A DNA stretch of 5,034 nt from Vibrio madracius (lineage in GTDB: Bacteria; Pseudomonadota; Gammaproteobacteria; Enterobacterales; Vibrionaceae), in the NCBI GenBank assembly GCA_000695745.1, contig ASHK01000044.1, positions 1 through 5,034 of the forward strand, given 5' to 3'. The position numbers and the translations under genes are program-made. Each line of letters starts with the position of its first letter. Position 1 is the first letter of the stretch. Under the pieces are notes generated by a model that made no database searches, was not told the DNA's origin, and was given only the letters and a program-made list of their open reading frames with translations. Shown piece after piece: positions 1 through 5,034 of this stretch.

Positions 1-6
1 GCTGTG

Positions 7-99
7 ATGCGGGTATCACTTTTATTATTATGTTGTTTTGGGATTGGCGCTTGTCTTCACCATGTTCCTTCTCCAATCGACTATCGGTCTTATTACTAA
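7..99 (+). CDS. possible 30-residue lipoprotein, or tail of a gene entering from the left
   Basis: An ATG at 7 opens a 30-codon frame ending in TAA at 97-99. The product starts with a basic residue and a short hydrophobic run and then shows IGAC, a good lipobox, which would give a lipidated Cys at residue 16 followed by a 15-residue tail, CLHHVPSPIDYRSYY. Only six bases lie upstream, so no ribosome binding site can be judged, and the frame is also open to the window edge, so it may be the end of a longer gene. After the stop, the same frame stays open to about 235 and begins proline-rich (PIDKPVKPPPIP), which could mean a nonsense mutation in a longer proline-rich lipoprotein. I do not recognise it. 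Chance is a real alternative. Confidence 0.25.
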   Translation: MRVSLLLLCCFGIGACLHHVPSPIDYRSYY

Positions 100-348
100 C
101 CAATTGATAAACCTGTTAAGCCTCCTCCCATACCTACTGAATCTGTGCTTGCTTGTCTAATGTTACAAAATTATTACATAACCGCGATTGTGTATGACTT
201 TGTAATGCATCGTTGTATAACATTCCATTAACGTAGTACTTTGATTATATAACTGTCAGTTAGAGTGATGATGGCACCTAACCTTATGATGGTGACACCG
301 TGTTATGTCCGAGGAGCGTGAATCCGTTCGTTAGCGATAGTGAGGTAG
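100..348. other. AT-rich intergenic region upstream of the small Cys-rich gene
   Basis: No gene is supported here on either strand. Two weak sigma70-like promoters for the downstream gene can be proposed. The first is ATGACT (194-199), a 16-bp spacer, then TATAAC (216-221). The second is TATGAT (284-289), whose -35 partner is poor. A perfect dyad sits between them at 250-262. A nine-codon frame at 305-334 is probably chance. In-frame TAG at 346-348 fixes the earliest possible start of the next gene at 349. Confidence 0.4.
250..262. promoter_or_regulatory. 13-bp perfect dyad, possible operator
   Basis: TAACTGTCAGTTA reads as a 6-1-6 perfect inverted repeat. It lies between two candidate promoter elements and about 90 bases before the gene at 352. 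Its size and odd-centred symmetry resemble operators bound by small dimeric helix-turn-helix repressors such as TetR-family proteins, but no regulator gene is in the window and the assignment is inference. A dyad of this length in AT-rich DNA can also arise by chance. Confidence 0.25.
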
Positions 349-351
349 ATG

Positions 352-639
352 ATGAGTGCAGAACTTAGACAGAAGATAGAAGAATTGTTAATCATCGCAA
401 AACAGGAAGGTGTTTCTATTTTGGGATTGGTTGATTCATCTAATGAAGCGCAATGTCAGATCTTTCGAAGTATTGAGTTGGACTCTCGTCAGGGTATCAG
501 AGCCTTGGACGACATTGTGATGAGACAACGCTGTGCTGACGATGGAAGTGCATGTGGTACTTGTCATCAACCTTGCACAAAAGATCTTAGCTCAGAGATC
601 CCTCAAGTTAACTCAACACAGCTCTATCTAGTTAAGTAG
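352..639 (+). CDS. small cysteine-rich soluble protein of unknown function
   Basis: This 95-residue protein is unrecognised. Two ATGs are adjacent, at 349 and 352. The second is preferred because GAGG at 342-345 lies six bases before it and only three before the first; a TAG at 346-348 excludes anything earlier. The N-terminal half is charged and looks helical (AELRQKIEELLIIAKQEG), with no signal peptide or membrane segment, so it is probably cytoplasmic. The C-terminal third holds four closely spaced cysteines, C-X6-C-X2-C-X3-C (residues 61, 68, 71 and 75), plus a lone Cys at 35. This spacing could bind zinc or an iron-sulfur cluster, but no fold can be named. The stop codon lies in the 3' arm of a terminator, so it appears monocistronic and separate from the efflux operon downstream. 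That it is a real gene is fairly likely, given the ribosome binding site and the matching terminator. Confidence 0.65.
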   Translation: MSAELRQKIEELLIIAKQEGVSILGLVDSSNEAQCQIFRSIELDSRQGIRALDDIVMRQRCADDGSACGTCHQPCTKDLSSEIPQVNSTQLYLVK

Positions 640-655
640 AGCTGTTTTCTCTTTT
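618..655 (+). terminator. rho-independent terminator of the small Cys-rich gene
   Basis: ACAGCTCTA (618-626) and TAGAGCTGT (637-645) form a perfect 9-bp stem with a 10-base loop. It is followed by TTTT at 645-648 and TTTTT at 652-656. The stop codon TAG of the upstream gene is the first three bases of the 3' arm, so gene end and terminator are fused. Confidence 0.8.
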
Positions 656-905
656 TATAGGTTCTCTCCATGCTTTAACTGCCGTGAGACCCAAACCCAT
701 CGTGGTTACCATTACTCTAATTTTCAGCTGCGCGACTCCACTCTCTATTATGTCTTCAAAGTATTAAAATGGTTGGTCGAGACGAGGCGTTAAGGACCAC
801 TGGACTGAGTAAGGATGAGAATAGTCGAATAAGTGAAACGTATTTAACGTTCAATTTGGCTTAGCGAAAAGATAGCGATATTTCTAAATTTCTTTCACAG
901 TTTTA
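646..905. other. gene-free spacer before the metal-responsive promoter
   Basis: No gene with a credible start is seen. On the minus strand one frame is open from 850 to 767 (28 codons), meets a single TAA at 764-766, and is open again from 763 to 635 before a TAA at 632-634. The second part reads in part IIESGVAQLKIRVMVTT, which loosely recalls the RLRP-x-x-MT region of RND pumps. This is weak and may be a decayed gene, a dispersed element or chance. A 31-codon plus-strand frame at 769-864 lacks a ribosome binding site. Confidence 0.35.
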
Positions 906-936
906 TTGACCTTCCCCCAAGGGAAGGGTCTACACT
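906..936 (+). promoter_or_regulatory. CueR/MerR-family metal-responsive promoter
   Basis: The -35 TTGACC (906-911) and -10 TACACT (931-936) are separated by 19 bp, the over-long spacer characteristic of promoters that MerR-family activators untwist. The spacer holds an imperfect dyad, ACCTTCCC on the left (909-916) and GGGAAGGGT on the right (921-929), very like the E. coli copA CueR site (ACCTTCC...GGAAGGT). The expected transcript start is near 943, giving a leader of about 22 bases before the ATG at 965. CueR-type regulators respond to Cu(I), Ag(I) and Au(I), which matches the genes downstream. No cueR-like gene is in the window, so the regulator would act in trans. Confidence 0.85.
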
Positions 937-964
937 CACGGAGATTTTTCTCAGAAGGCTTGTT

Positions 965-1348
965 ATGCGCTTTAGTGTGATTAGAAAACGTTGGGTGTCT
1001 TTACTGACGGTTGTTGCGTTATTAGCATCAACACTAGCCGTTGGTGCACCAGTAATTTCTAATGATATGGCGATGTCTTTTCAACATGGTGCAATGGTCG
1101 GTTGTACTACCAGTGTCGATGCTGCTGCACATTCCCATCATAACGCATCAAACCAAACCGCTCCCAATGAGTGTGGTGATGCATCCAAGCATAATTGTTG
1201 TAGTGCAACGTGCGCAAATGGCGTGGGCGTTATCAGTGCAGACCTAATGCACAGCATACATCACTATCTGTTTTCCAAAAGAACGCTTGAACTTGCGTTT
1301 AGTCCTATTTATCGAGCAAACGGTCTCGATCGACCCCCTAGAACGTAA
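965..1348 (+). CDS. secreted Cys/His-rich small protein, first gene of the copper/silver efflux operon
   Basis: This 127-residue protein is preceded by AGAAGG (953-958) six bases before the ATG and lies immediately downstream of the CueR-type promoter. Residues 1-28 form a signal peptide: basic Arg-Lys-Arg start, hydrophobic core, then a small-residue end near VGA. The mature part is rich in possible soft-metal ligands. Cys are at 47, 70, 78, 79 and 83, and His at 41, 56, 58, 59, 76, 96, 99 and 100, including a HSHH cluster and a C-X7-CC-X3-C block. The tail ends in RPPRT. Small proteins of this style often precede cus or cop genes and are annotated as CopL-like or DUF2946-like; I suggest that resemblance from memory only. 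A periplasmic copper-binding or buffering role is inference. The next gene begins about 85 bases later in the same direction, after a small hairpin. Confidence 0.8.
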   Translation: MRFSVIRKRWVSLLTVVALLASTLAVGAPVISNDMAMSFQHGAMVGCTTSVDAAAHSHHNASNQTAPNECGDASKHNCCSATCANGVGVISADLMHSIHHYLFSKRTLELAFSPIYRANGLDRPPRT

Positions 1349-1367
1349 TCCAATCTAATTTTCAGCC

Positions 1368-1387
1368 CTTCTTAAAGCGTTAAGAAG
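1368..1387 (+). terminator. intercistronic hairpin, possible attenuator or mRNA-processing site
   Basis: CTTCTTAA (1368-1375) and TTAAGAAG (1380-1387) form a perfect 8-bp stem around an AGCG tetraloop, 20 bases after the stop of the secreted Cys/His-rich gene. Only TCGTTT follows and the stem is AT-rich, so it would be a weak terminator at best. It could set a ratio between the abundant first product and the membrane pump, or protect the upstream message from decay. Function is inferred. Confidence 0.4.
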
Positions 1388-1433
1388 TCGTTTCACCGTG
1401 CTTATTACTTAAGTGCGCAGATTGGATACTATC

Positions 1434-2132
1434 GTGAACAAATCTATTATTTCGGTGGCGCTTACCGTAAGCGCCGCCTTGTGGATACCCATGTCTGCTT
1501 TGGCAGACAATATCGCCACGACGCAAATTACTAGTCACCGCACAGCGCAGCTTGGATCGGTGACGTTGCAACAACTGATCGAATGGTCGATCGCCAACGA
1601 TGCAAGTCGAGTGCGCTTTTATGCTCAATCAGAGTCGTTAAGACAGTCTGGTATCGCCAGTTCAACTTTGAAAGACCCAGTGCTAAAAGTTGGGGTTGGT
1701 GGCCTACCAACGGACAGCTTTCAATTCGACCAAGATCCCATGACAAACGTGTCAGTGGGCTTGATGCAACAGTTCGGACGAGGGTCGACGTTAGCTCTGC
1801 AAAATCAAAAAACGCAAACTCAAGCCGATGGTGTGGAATTCCAAGTGCAGACGCGTGAGCTTGAAATAGCAAACAATGTCTCAAAGCTGTGGTATGAGCT
1901 GGGATTTCAGCAACAGTCACAGCGTGTGCTGCTGGAAAGTCAGAGTTTAATGCGAGAAATGGTTCGCTTTATCCAAACTAACTACGCTATTGGCAACAGT
2001 GAGTCTCAAGATCTGATTCAGGCTCAATTGCAAGTCAGCAAGTTGGATGAAAAATTGCAGGCTAATCGGCAAATGCAAAACCGCCTGATTGCGCAGCTCT
2101 CCGAATGGTTAGGGGGCTCAATGGTTGTCTAA
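1434..2132 (+). CDS. cusC: TolC/CusC-type outer-membrane channel, N-terminal half (frameshifted)
   Basis: This reading encodes 232 residues and corresponds to the first structural repeat of a TolC-family outer-membrane efflux channel. GTG at 1434 is preferred because it gives a classic signal peptide (NKSIISVALTVSAALW, then SALA with cleavage before Asp-Asn) and GGA at 1424-1426 can serve as a weak ribosome site. GTG at 1413 would add seven residues including an Asp. Unlike E. coli CusC there is no lipobox Cys. Family features include the DPVLKVGVGGLPTDSF segment (residues 81-96), VSVGLMQQFGRG (106-117) at a beta strand, and a long helical stretch with GNSESQDLIQAQ (187-198). The frame stops at TAA 2130-2132, just after SEWLGG, where a full protein would continue. 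Removing one G from the run at 2112-2116 joins it to the next frame as LGAQWLSNSPTL and gives about 460 residues, the usual CusC size. As written the gene is probably inactive. Confidence 0.8.
   Translation: MNKSIISVALTVSAALWIPMSALADNIATTQITSHRTAQLGSVTLQQLIEWSIANDASRVRFYAQSESLRQSGIASSTLKDPVLKVGVGGLPTDSFQFDQDPMTNVSVGLMQQFGRGSTLALQNQKTQTQADGVEFQVQTRELEIANNVSKLWYELGFQQQSQRVLLESQSLMREMVRFIQTNYAIGNSESQDLIQAQLQVSKLDEKLQANRQMQNRLIAQLSEWLGGSMVV
2109..2132 (+). other. frameshift site in the channel gene (GGGGG run)
   Basis: The upstream frame reads TTA GGG GGC TCA ATG and ends at TAA 2130-2132. The downstream frame, offset by one base, reads GGG GCT CAA TGG TTG TCT. With four G instead of five at 2112-2116 a single frame results, reading WLGAQWLSNSPT. 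The upstream boundary of the second frame is a TAG at 2110-2112, so the switch must occur between 2113 and 2129. The G run is the obvious place for an indel or a sequencing error. Confidence 0.75.
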
Positions 2133-2817
2133 TTCACCGACTCTTAAGGCGACCACGACTTCAGACTGGCAGCGATTGGAAGGCCGGCTATTAGAGCACG
2201 GTCGTTCCGACTACTACGCCATTATTAATCAGCATCCGATGGCTCGTATGGCGGATATCGACATAGCAGCGAGTGAAACCCAAGTAGCCATTGCAGAGGA
2301 AGCGTACAAACCGCAGTTTGGCGTTGAAGCCATGTATGCCCATCGACGAGCTAACAATATGCGCGGTGAACCAGCGCCAGATTTAGTGAGCGCTTACGTC
2401 ACGATGGATATACCTCTGTTTACTGGTAATCGTCAGGATAAAAATCATGCCGCTGCCGAGTATCAAGTGGTCGCCTCCCGATCGAATAAAGATGCTTTGC
2501 TTTCTCAGATGTACGCCCAAGTCAGTGCGCTGACAATGGATCGGCAAAACCTCACCGAACGTCTTGAACGTTATCGTCAAAGTCTCCTTTCTCAGGCTAA
2601 AGCTCGCACCAAAGCGGTAGAAAGAGGTTATGAAAACAGCACTGCGCAATTTAGTGATGTAATCACCGCCTCTAGAGACGAACTGGCAATAGAGCTAGAG
2701 GCTCTGAGGTTGGAAACGGATCTTAGTTTGGTCAATAGCGACCTGTCCTATTTTCTGGGTGGTTTTGAGTATCAAGCCTCAACTCCGGTGCTTTCCGTGC
2801 CATCAAAACAACAATAA
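2125..2817 (+). CDS. cusC: TolC/CusC-type outer-membrane channel, C-terminal half (frameshifted)
   Basis: This 230-codon frame supplies the second TolC structural repeat. It contains HPM (37-39, counted from TTG 2125), the strand-forming EEAYKPQFGVEAMY (58-71) and YVTMDIPLFTGNRQD (91-105), and a helical region with ERGYENSTAQFSDVITAS (166-183). The last mirrors the GNSESQDLIQAQ region of the first half, as expected for the internal duplication of the family. TTG 2125 is only the first possible start codon in the frame. It overlaps the upstream stop by eight bases and has a G-rich stretch ahead of it, so reinitiation is conceivable. The fragment has no signal peptide and could not reach the outer membrane on its own. 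It is best read as the 3' part of the same frameshifted gene. It ends 20 bases before the adaptor gene. Confidence 0.8.
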   Translation: MSNSPTLKATTTSDWQRLEGRLLEHGRSDYYAIINQHPMARMADIDIAASETQVAIAEEAYKPQFGVEAMYAHRRANNMRGEPAPDLVSAYVTMDIPLFTGNRQDKNHAAAEYQVVASRSNKDALLSQMYAQVSALTMDRQNLTERLERYRQSLLSQAKARTKAVERGYENSTAQFSDVITASRDELAIELEALRLETDLSLVNSDLSYFLGGFEYQASTPVLSVPSKQQ

Positions 2818-2837
2818 TTCTGAGAAGGTAAACAAAG

Positions 2838-4550
2838 ATGAAGACATTGAATGTTGCGCTATTGGCCTTAGCGGTTGGTACTGGAATAGGTGTGATCGTC
2901 GCGCCTTATCTTGGTGGATATCCTATGGCTGGAGCGCCAGCTGAGAACATCACTGACAATAAGGTGAATGAGCCGTTGTATTGGGTTGCTCCGATGGATC
3001 CAAATTATCAGCGCGATCAACCAGGAAAATCACCAATGGGAATGGACCTTATCCCGGTTTACGCCGATGACCTGAATGGTAGTAACGATAAACCAGGAAC
3101 GGTCACTATCAACCCAGCAGTGGAGAACAATTTAGGGGTAAAGACCGAGGCGGTAAAGCTTGCAAAGCTATCGCCGCGTATCGAGACCGTCGGTTATATC
3201 GCTTTTGATGAAAGTCGCCTATGGCAAACCAATGTGCGTGTTGCGGGCTGGGTCGAAAAGCTCTACATCAACGCTGTGGGGGAGCGGGTTGGTAAAGGAG
3301 AGGTGTTATTCAAGTTCTATTCACCGGAGCTGGTTAAAGCACAGGAAGAGTTACTCAATGCTCACCGCACAGGACGCCGTAGTTTGGTTAAAGGCGCGAC
3401 AGAGCGGTTAATTTCTCTGGGGGTAGATCGGGCTCAAATTAACCAGATAGTCAAGCAGGGCAAAGCATCTCAGACCATTGATATCAAGGCATTGGGCAAT
3501 GGTGTAGTGGCGACACTCAATATCCGTGAAGGTGGCTATTTGTCCCCAGCTCAATCCGTTATCAGCGCAGGGCCAATTGATGAAGTTTGGGTCGATGCTG
3601 AAGTGTTCGAACGCCAAGCGGAATGGATTAAAGCGGGCAGTCAAGCAACGATGACATTGGACGCGCTATCAGGCCGGGAATGGCAAGGAGAAATTGACTA
3701 TGTTTATCCAATTCTTGATCCCGCAACGAGAACGCTAAGAGTAAGACTCAAGTTTGCTAACCCAGATCATCAATTAAAGCCAAATATGTTTGCCAACATT
3801 GCGCTGCAACCCAAGACGGAGCAAGCGGTGCTCACTATACCTCGTTCAAGTGTGATTCGATCTGGAGGGATGACTCGCGTGGTGTTATCCGAAGGGGGCG
3901 GAAAATACCGCTCGGCACGTATCGACATTGGGCGAGAGGCCCGTGACCGAGTTGAGGTGTTAGCAGGGTTGACCACAAGTGACAAGGTGGTGACCTCTGC
4001 ACAGTTTATGTTGGATTCGGAGTCAAGCCAGAGTGCGGATTTATCACGAATCAATGGCGTAGAACTGCCAGCGGAGACTGTGTGGGCGCAAGGTGAAATC
4101 ACGAGTGTAATGGCAGGGCACAATATGTTGACCATTAATCACCAACCTGTACCAGAGTGGGATTGGCCGGGGATGACGATGGATTTCACGGTGGACAAGG
4201 GTGTCAACCTTAACACCTTGCAATCGGGTCAACAGGTTGAGTTTGAAATGGCAAAGACCGATTCAGGGCAATACACCATTATTGAGCTCAAAGTGAGTGA
4301 CAAACCGGTTGCTGAGCAAGTTTGGGTTCAAGGGGATATCACCATGTTGATGGCTGATTTTGGCATGATAACTCTCAGTCACAACGCCGTTGCTGAATGG
4401 GGCTGGGAAGCCGGAGAAATGAACTTCAATTCTCAAGGAGATGTGGATTTAACGGGCTTTTCTGAAGGCGAAACGGTGCGCTTCTTAGTGACGAAGCAGG
4501 GTTCGGACTATGTGCTTATTGATCTGCAGCGTGGAGGAAGTCAGCCATGA
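2838..4550 (+). CDS. cusB: CusB-type periplasmic adaptor with two C-terminal CusF-like domains
   Basis: This is the membrane-fusion subunit of a Cu(I)/Ag(I) RND pump, linking inner-membrane CusA to the outer-membrane channel and passing metal to CusA. AGAAGG (2823-2828) lies nine bases before the ATG. At 570 residues it is much longer than E. coli CusB (about 407). Residues 5-22 are a hydrophobic signal or anchor without lipobox. Residues 48-75 form the heavy-metal-binding motif (YWVAPMDP, then [14 protein letters not shown]); Met53, Met67 and Met69 match the E. coli CusB metal-binding methionines. Lipoyl-like halves lie near 115-164 and 213-245 around a helical hairpin at 165-212. The beta-barrel is near 249-325 and the membrane-proximal domain near 330-400. 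Two CusF-like domains follow, at about 415-486 and 495-565. Domain one has His435, Trp443, Met446 and Met448, equivalent to CusF His36, Trp44, Met47 and Met49. Domain two has His515, Trp523 and Met528 but Gly526 in place of the first Met. Identification is firm. Confidence 0.95.
   Translation: MKTLNVALLALAVGTGIGVIVAPYLGGYPMAGAPAENITDNKVNEPLYWVAPMDPNYQRDQPGKSPMGMDLIPVYADDLNGSNDKPGTVTINPAVENNLGVKTEAVKLAKLSPRIETVGYIAFDESRLWQTNVRVAGWVEKLYINAVGERVGKGEVLFKFYSPELVKAQEELLNAHRTGRRSLVKGATERLISLGVDRAQINQIVKQGKASQTIDIKALGNGVVATLNIREGGYLSPAQSVISAGPIDEVWVDAEVFERQAEWIKAGSQATMTLDALSGREWQGEIDYVYPILDPATRTLRVRLKFANPDHQLKPNMFANIALQPKTEQAVLTIPRSSVIRSGGMTRVVLSEGGGKYRSARIDIGREARDRVEVLAGLTTSDKVVTSAQFMLDSESSQSADLSRINGVELPAETVWAQGEITSVMAGHNMLTINHQPVPEWDWPGMTMDFTVDKGVNLNTLQSGQQVEFEMAKTDSGQYTIIELKVSDKPVAEQVWVQGDITMLMADFGMITLSHNAVAEWGWEAGEMNFNSQGDVDLTGFSEGETVRFLVTKQGSDYVLIDLQRGGSQP
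2979..3062 (+). other. heavy-metal-binding domain of the adaptor
   Basis: Residues 48-75 of the adaptor carry the compact YW-x-x-PMDP ... [14 protein letters not shown] pattern found at the N-terminus of CusB/CzcB-type adaptors. The three methionines (53, 67, 69) are the likely three-coordinate Cu(I)/Ag(I) site that receives metal from CusF in E. coli. Confidence 0.85.
4080..4295 (+). other. CusF-like metallochaperone domain 1, ligand set complete
   Basis: Residues 415-486 of the adaptor. The segment [17 protein letters not shown] holds His435, Trp443, Met446 and Met448 at the same spacing (+8, +11, +13) as in CusF, where His and two Met bind Cu(I) or Ag(I) and Trp gives a cation-pi contact. 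A fused CusF-like domain at the C-terminus is known in SilB of Cupriavidus metallidurans. The fusion would replace a separate cusF gene, none of which is seen here. Confidence 0.9.
4320..4532 (+). other. CusF-like metallochaperone domain 2, one Met ligand lost
   Basis: Residues 495-565 align without gaps to domain 1 at an offset of 80 residues, with 17 identities in the 36 residues from Val-Trp to the Phe after the last Met. His515, Trp523 and Met528 are kept. The position of the first Met is Gly526, and the WPGMTM motif has become WEAGEM. It is therefore a diverged copy that probably binds metal weakly, differently or not at all. Confidence 0.85.
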
Positions 4551-5034
4551 TTGGAGCCATTATTCGTTGGTCTATCAATAATCGTTTTCTGGTCTTGGTC
4601 GCTACCTGCTTTATGACGTTAGCAGGTTTGTACAGTGTGAAGAACACACCTGTTGATGCCATTCCTGACCTGTCAGATGTTCAGGTGATTATCAAAACCA
4701 GCTATCCGGGACAGGCTCCACAGGTTGTTGAGGATCAGGTTACTTATCCTCTGACGACTGCCATGTTAGCGGTGCCGGCGCGCGAAACGGTGCGCGGATA
4801 CTCCTTCTTCGGTGATTCGTATGTGTACATCATCTTCAACGATGATACCGACATGTATTGGGCACGTTCGCGGGTTTTAGAGTACTTAAGCCAAGTTACG
4901 CCTAACTTACCAGCACAGGCAAAGCCGACTCTGGGTCCCGATGCAACAGGGGTGGGCTGGATTTACAGCTACGTACTGCAAGACAAGACAGGCCAGCATG
5001 ACCTAGCAGAACTTCGCAGTATACAAGACTGGTT
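4547..5034 (+). CDS. cusA: CusA-type heavy-metal RND efflux pump, N-terminal part (cut by window edge)
   Basis: This is the proton-driven inner-membrane transporter of the Cu(I)/Ag(I) efflux complex. The 162 residues visible match the start of CusA closely. They include a first transmembrane helix at about 14-31 ([18 protein letters not shown]), then [19 protein letters not shown] with PGQAP (residues 36-58), then [29 protein letters not shown] (105-114) and [11 protein letters not shown] (130-140). The periplasmic porter domain starts after the first helix. The full protein is normally a little over 1,000 residues, so about 85 percent lies beyond the edge, including the metal-site methionines and the proton-relay residues. 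The ATG overlaps the adaptor stop as ATGA, with GGAGGA (4533-4538) eight bases upstream, indicating translational coupling. One oddity is Pro77-Ala-Arg-Glu80, where CusA proteins usually have Pro-Gly-Ala. Confidence 0.95.
   Translation, partial: MIGAIIRWSINNRFLVLVATCFMTLAGLYSVKNTPVDAIPDLSDVQVIIKTSYPGQAPQVVEDQVTYPLTTAMLAVPARETVRGYSFFGDSYVYIIFNDDTDMYWARSRVLEYLSQVTPNLPAQAKPTLGPDATGVGWIYSYVLQDKTGQHDLAELRSIQDW

Noticed and set aside
305..334. Nine-codon frame (MSEERESVR) that could be a leader peptide before the Cys-rich gene
   Set aside because: It has no convincing ribosome site, no run of regulatory codons and no attenuator structure following it.
769..864. 31-codon plus-strand frame just before the CueR-type promoter
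   Set aside because: There is no ribosome binding site, no recognisable motif, and similar-length frames are open on the other strand.
646..905. CRISPR array, tRNA, integron attC site or insertion-sequence ends in the spacer
   Set aside because: No regularly spaced repeats, cloverleaf, paired attC boxes or terminal inverted repeats with target duplications could be found by eye.
1531..1920. 129-codon minus-strand open frame inside the channel gene
   Set aside because: It lies wholly opposite well-matched TolC coding sequence, has no family resemblance and no ribosome site; it is a shadow of the real frame.
2125..2817. Second TolC fragment as an independent, functional half-subunit gene
   Set aside because: It lacks a signal peptide and starts mid-protein at a weak TTG. 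A one-base change joins it seamlessly to the first half.
3770..4135. 121-codon minus-strand open frame inside the adaptor gene
   Set aside because: It is antisense to strongly identified CusB domains and has no independent support.

Overview
The window most likely comes from a gammaproteobacterium, probably Vibrionaceae. I infer this from moderate base composition with an AT-rich intergenic style, protein wording (TolC, CusB and CusA halves) close to Vibrio/Shewanella-type sequences as I remember them, and a CueR-type promoter. No database search was possible, so the genus is inference.

Layout. Positions 1-99 may hold a tiny lipoprotein gene, or the tail of one, on the + strand. Positions 100-348 are AT-rich and non-coding, with a perfect 13-bp dyad at 250-262. 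A small cysteine-rich soluble protein of unknown function (352-639) follows. It ends inside a hairpin-plus-T-run terminator (618-655), so it is its own transcription unit. Positions 646-905 carry no convincing gene. They do show an open but interrupted minus-strand reading that could be a decayed element.

A textbook MerR/CueR-type metal-responsive promoter lies at 906-936: TTGACC, a 19-bp spacer with an imperfect dyad, then TACACT. It begins an operon that runs to the right edge. The operon encodes a secreted Cys/His-rich small protein (965-1348), a TolC/CusC-type outer-membrane channel split by a +1 shift in a G run (1434-2132 and 2125-2817), a CusB-type periplasmic adaptor (2838-4550), and the start of a CusA-type RND pump (4547 onward, overlapping cusB by ATGA and truncated by the window edge).

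Together these genes describe a Cu(I)/Ag(I) tripartite efflux system. CueR or a relative senses the metal from elsewhere in the genome, the small protein may bind metal in the periplasm, CusB gathers and hands over metal, CusA drives export with proton motive force, and the TolC-type channel crosses the outer membrane. The most distinctive point is the adaptor. It carries an N-terminal heavy-metal-binding domain and, at its C-terminus, two CusF-like metallochaperone domains in tandem. The first has all four Cu(I)-site residues (His, Trp, Met, Met). The second has lost one Met ligand. The outer-membrane channel gene is apparently broken exactly between its two structural repeats, which would disable the pump unless it is a sequencing error, is rescued by slippage, or another channel substitutes.
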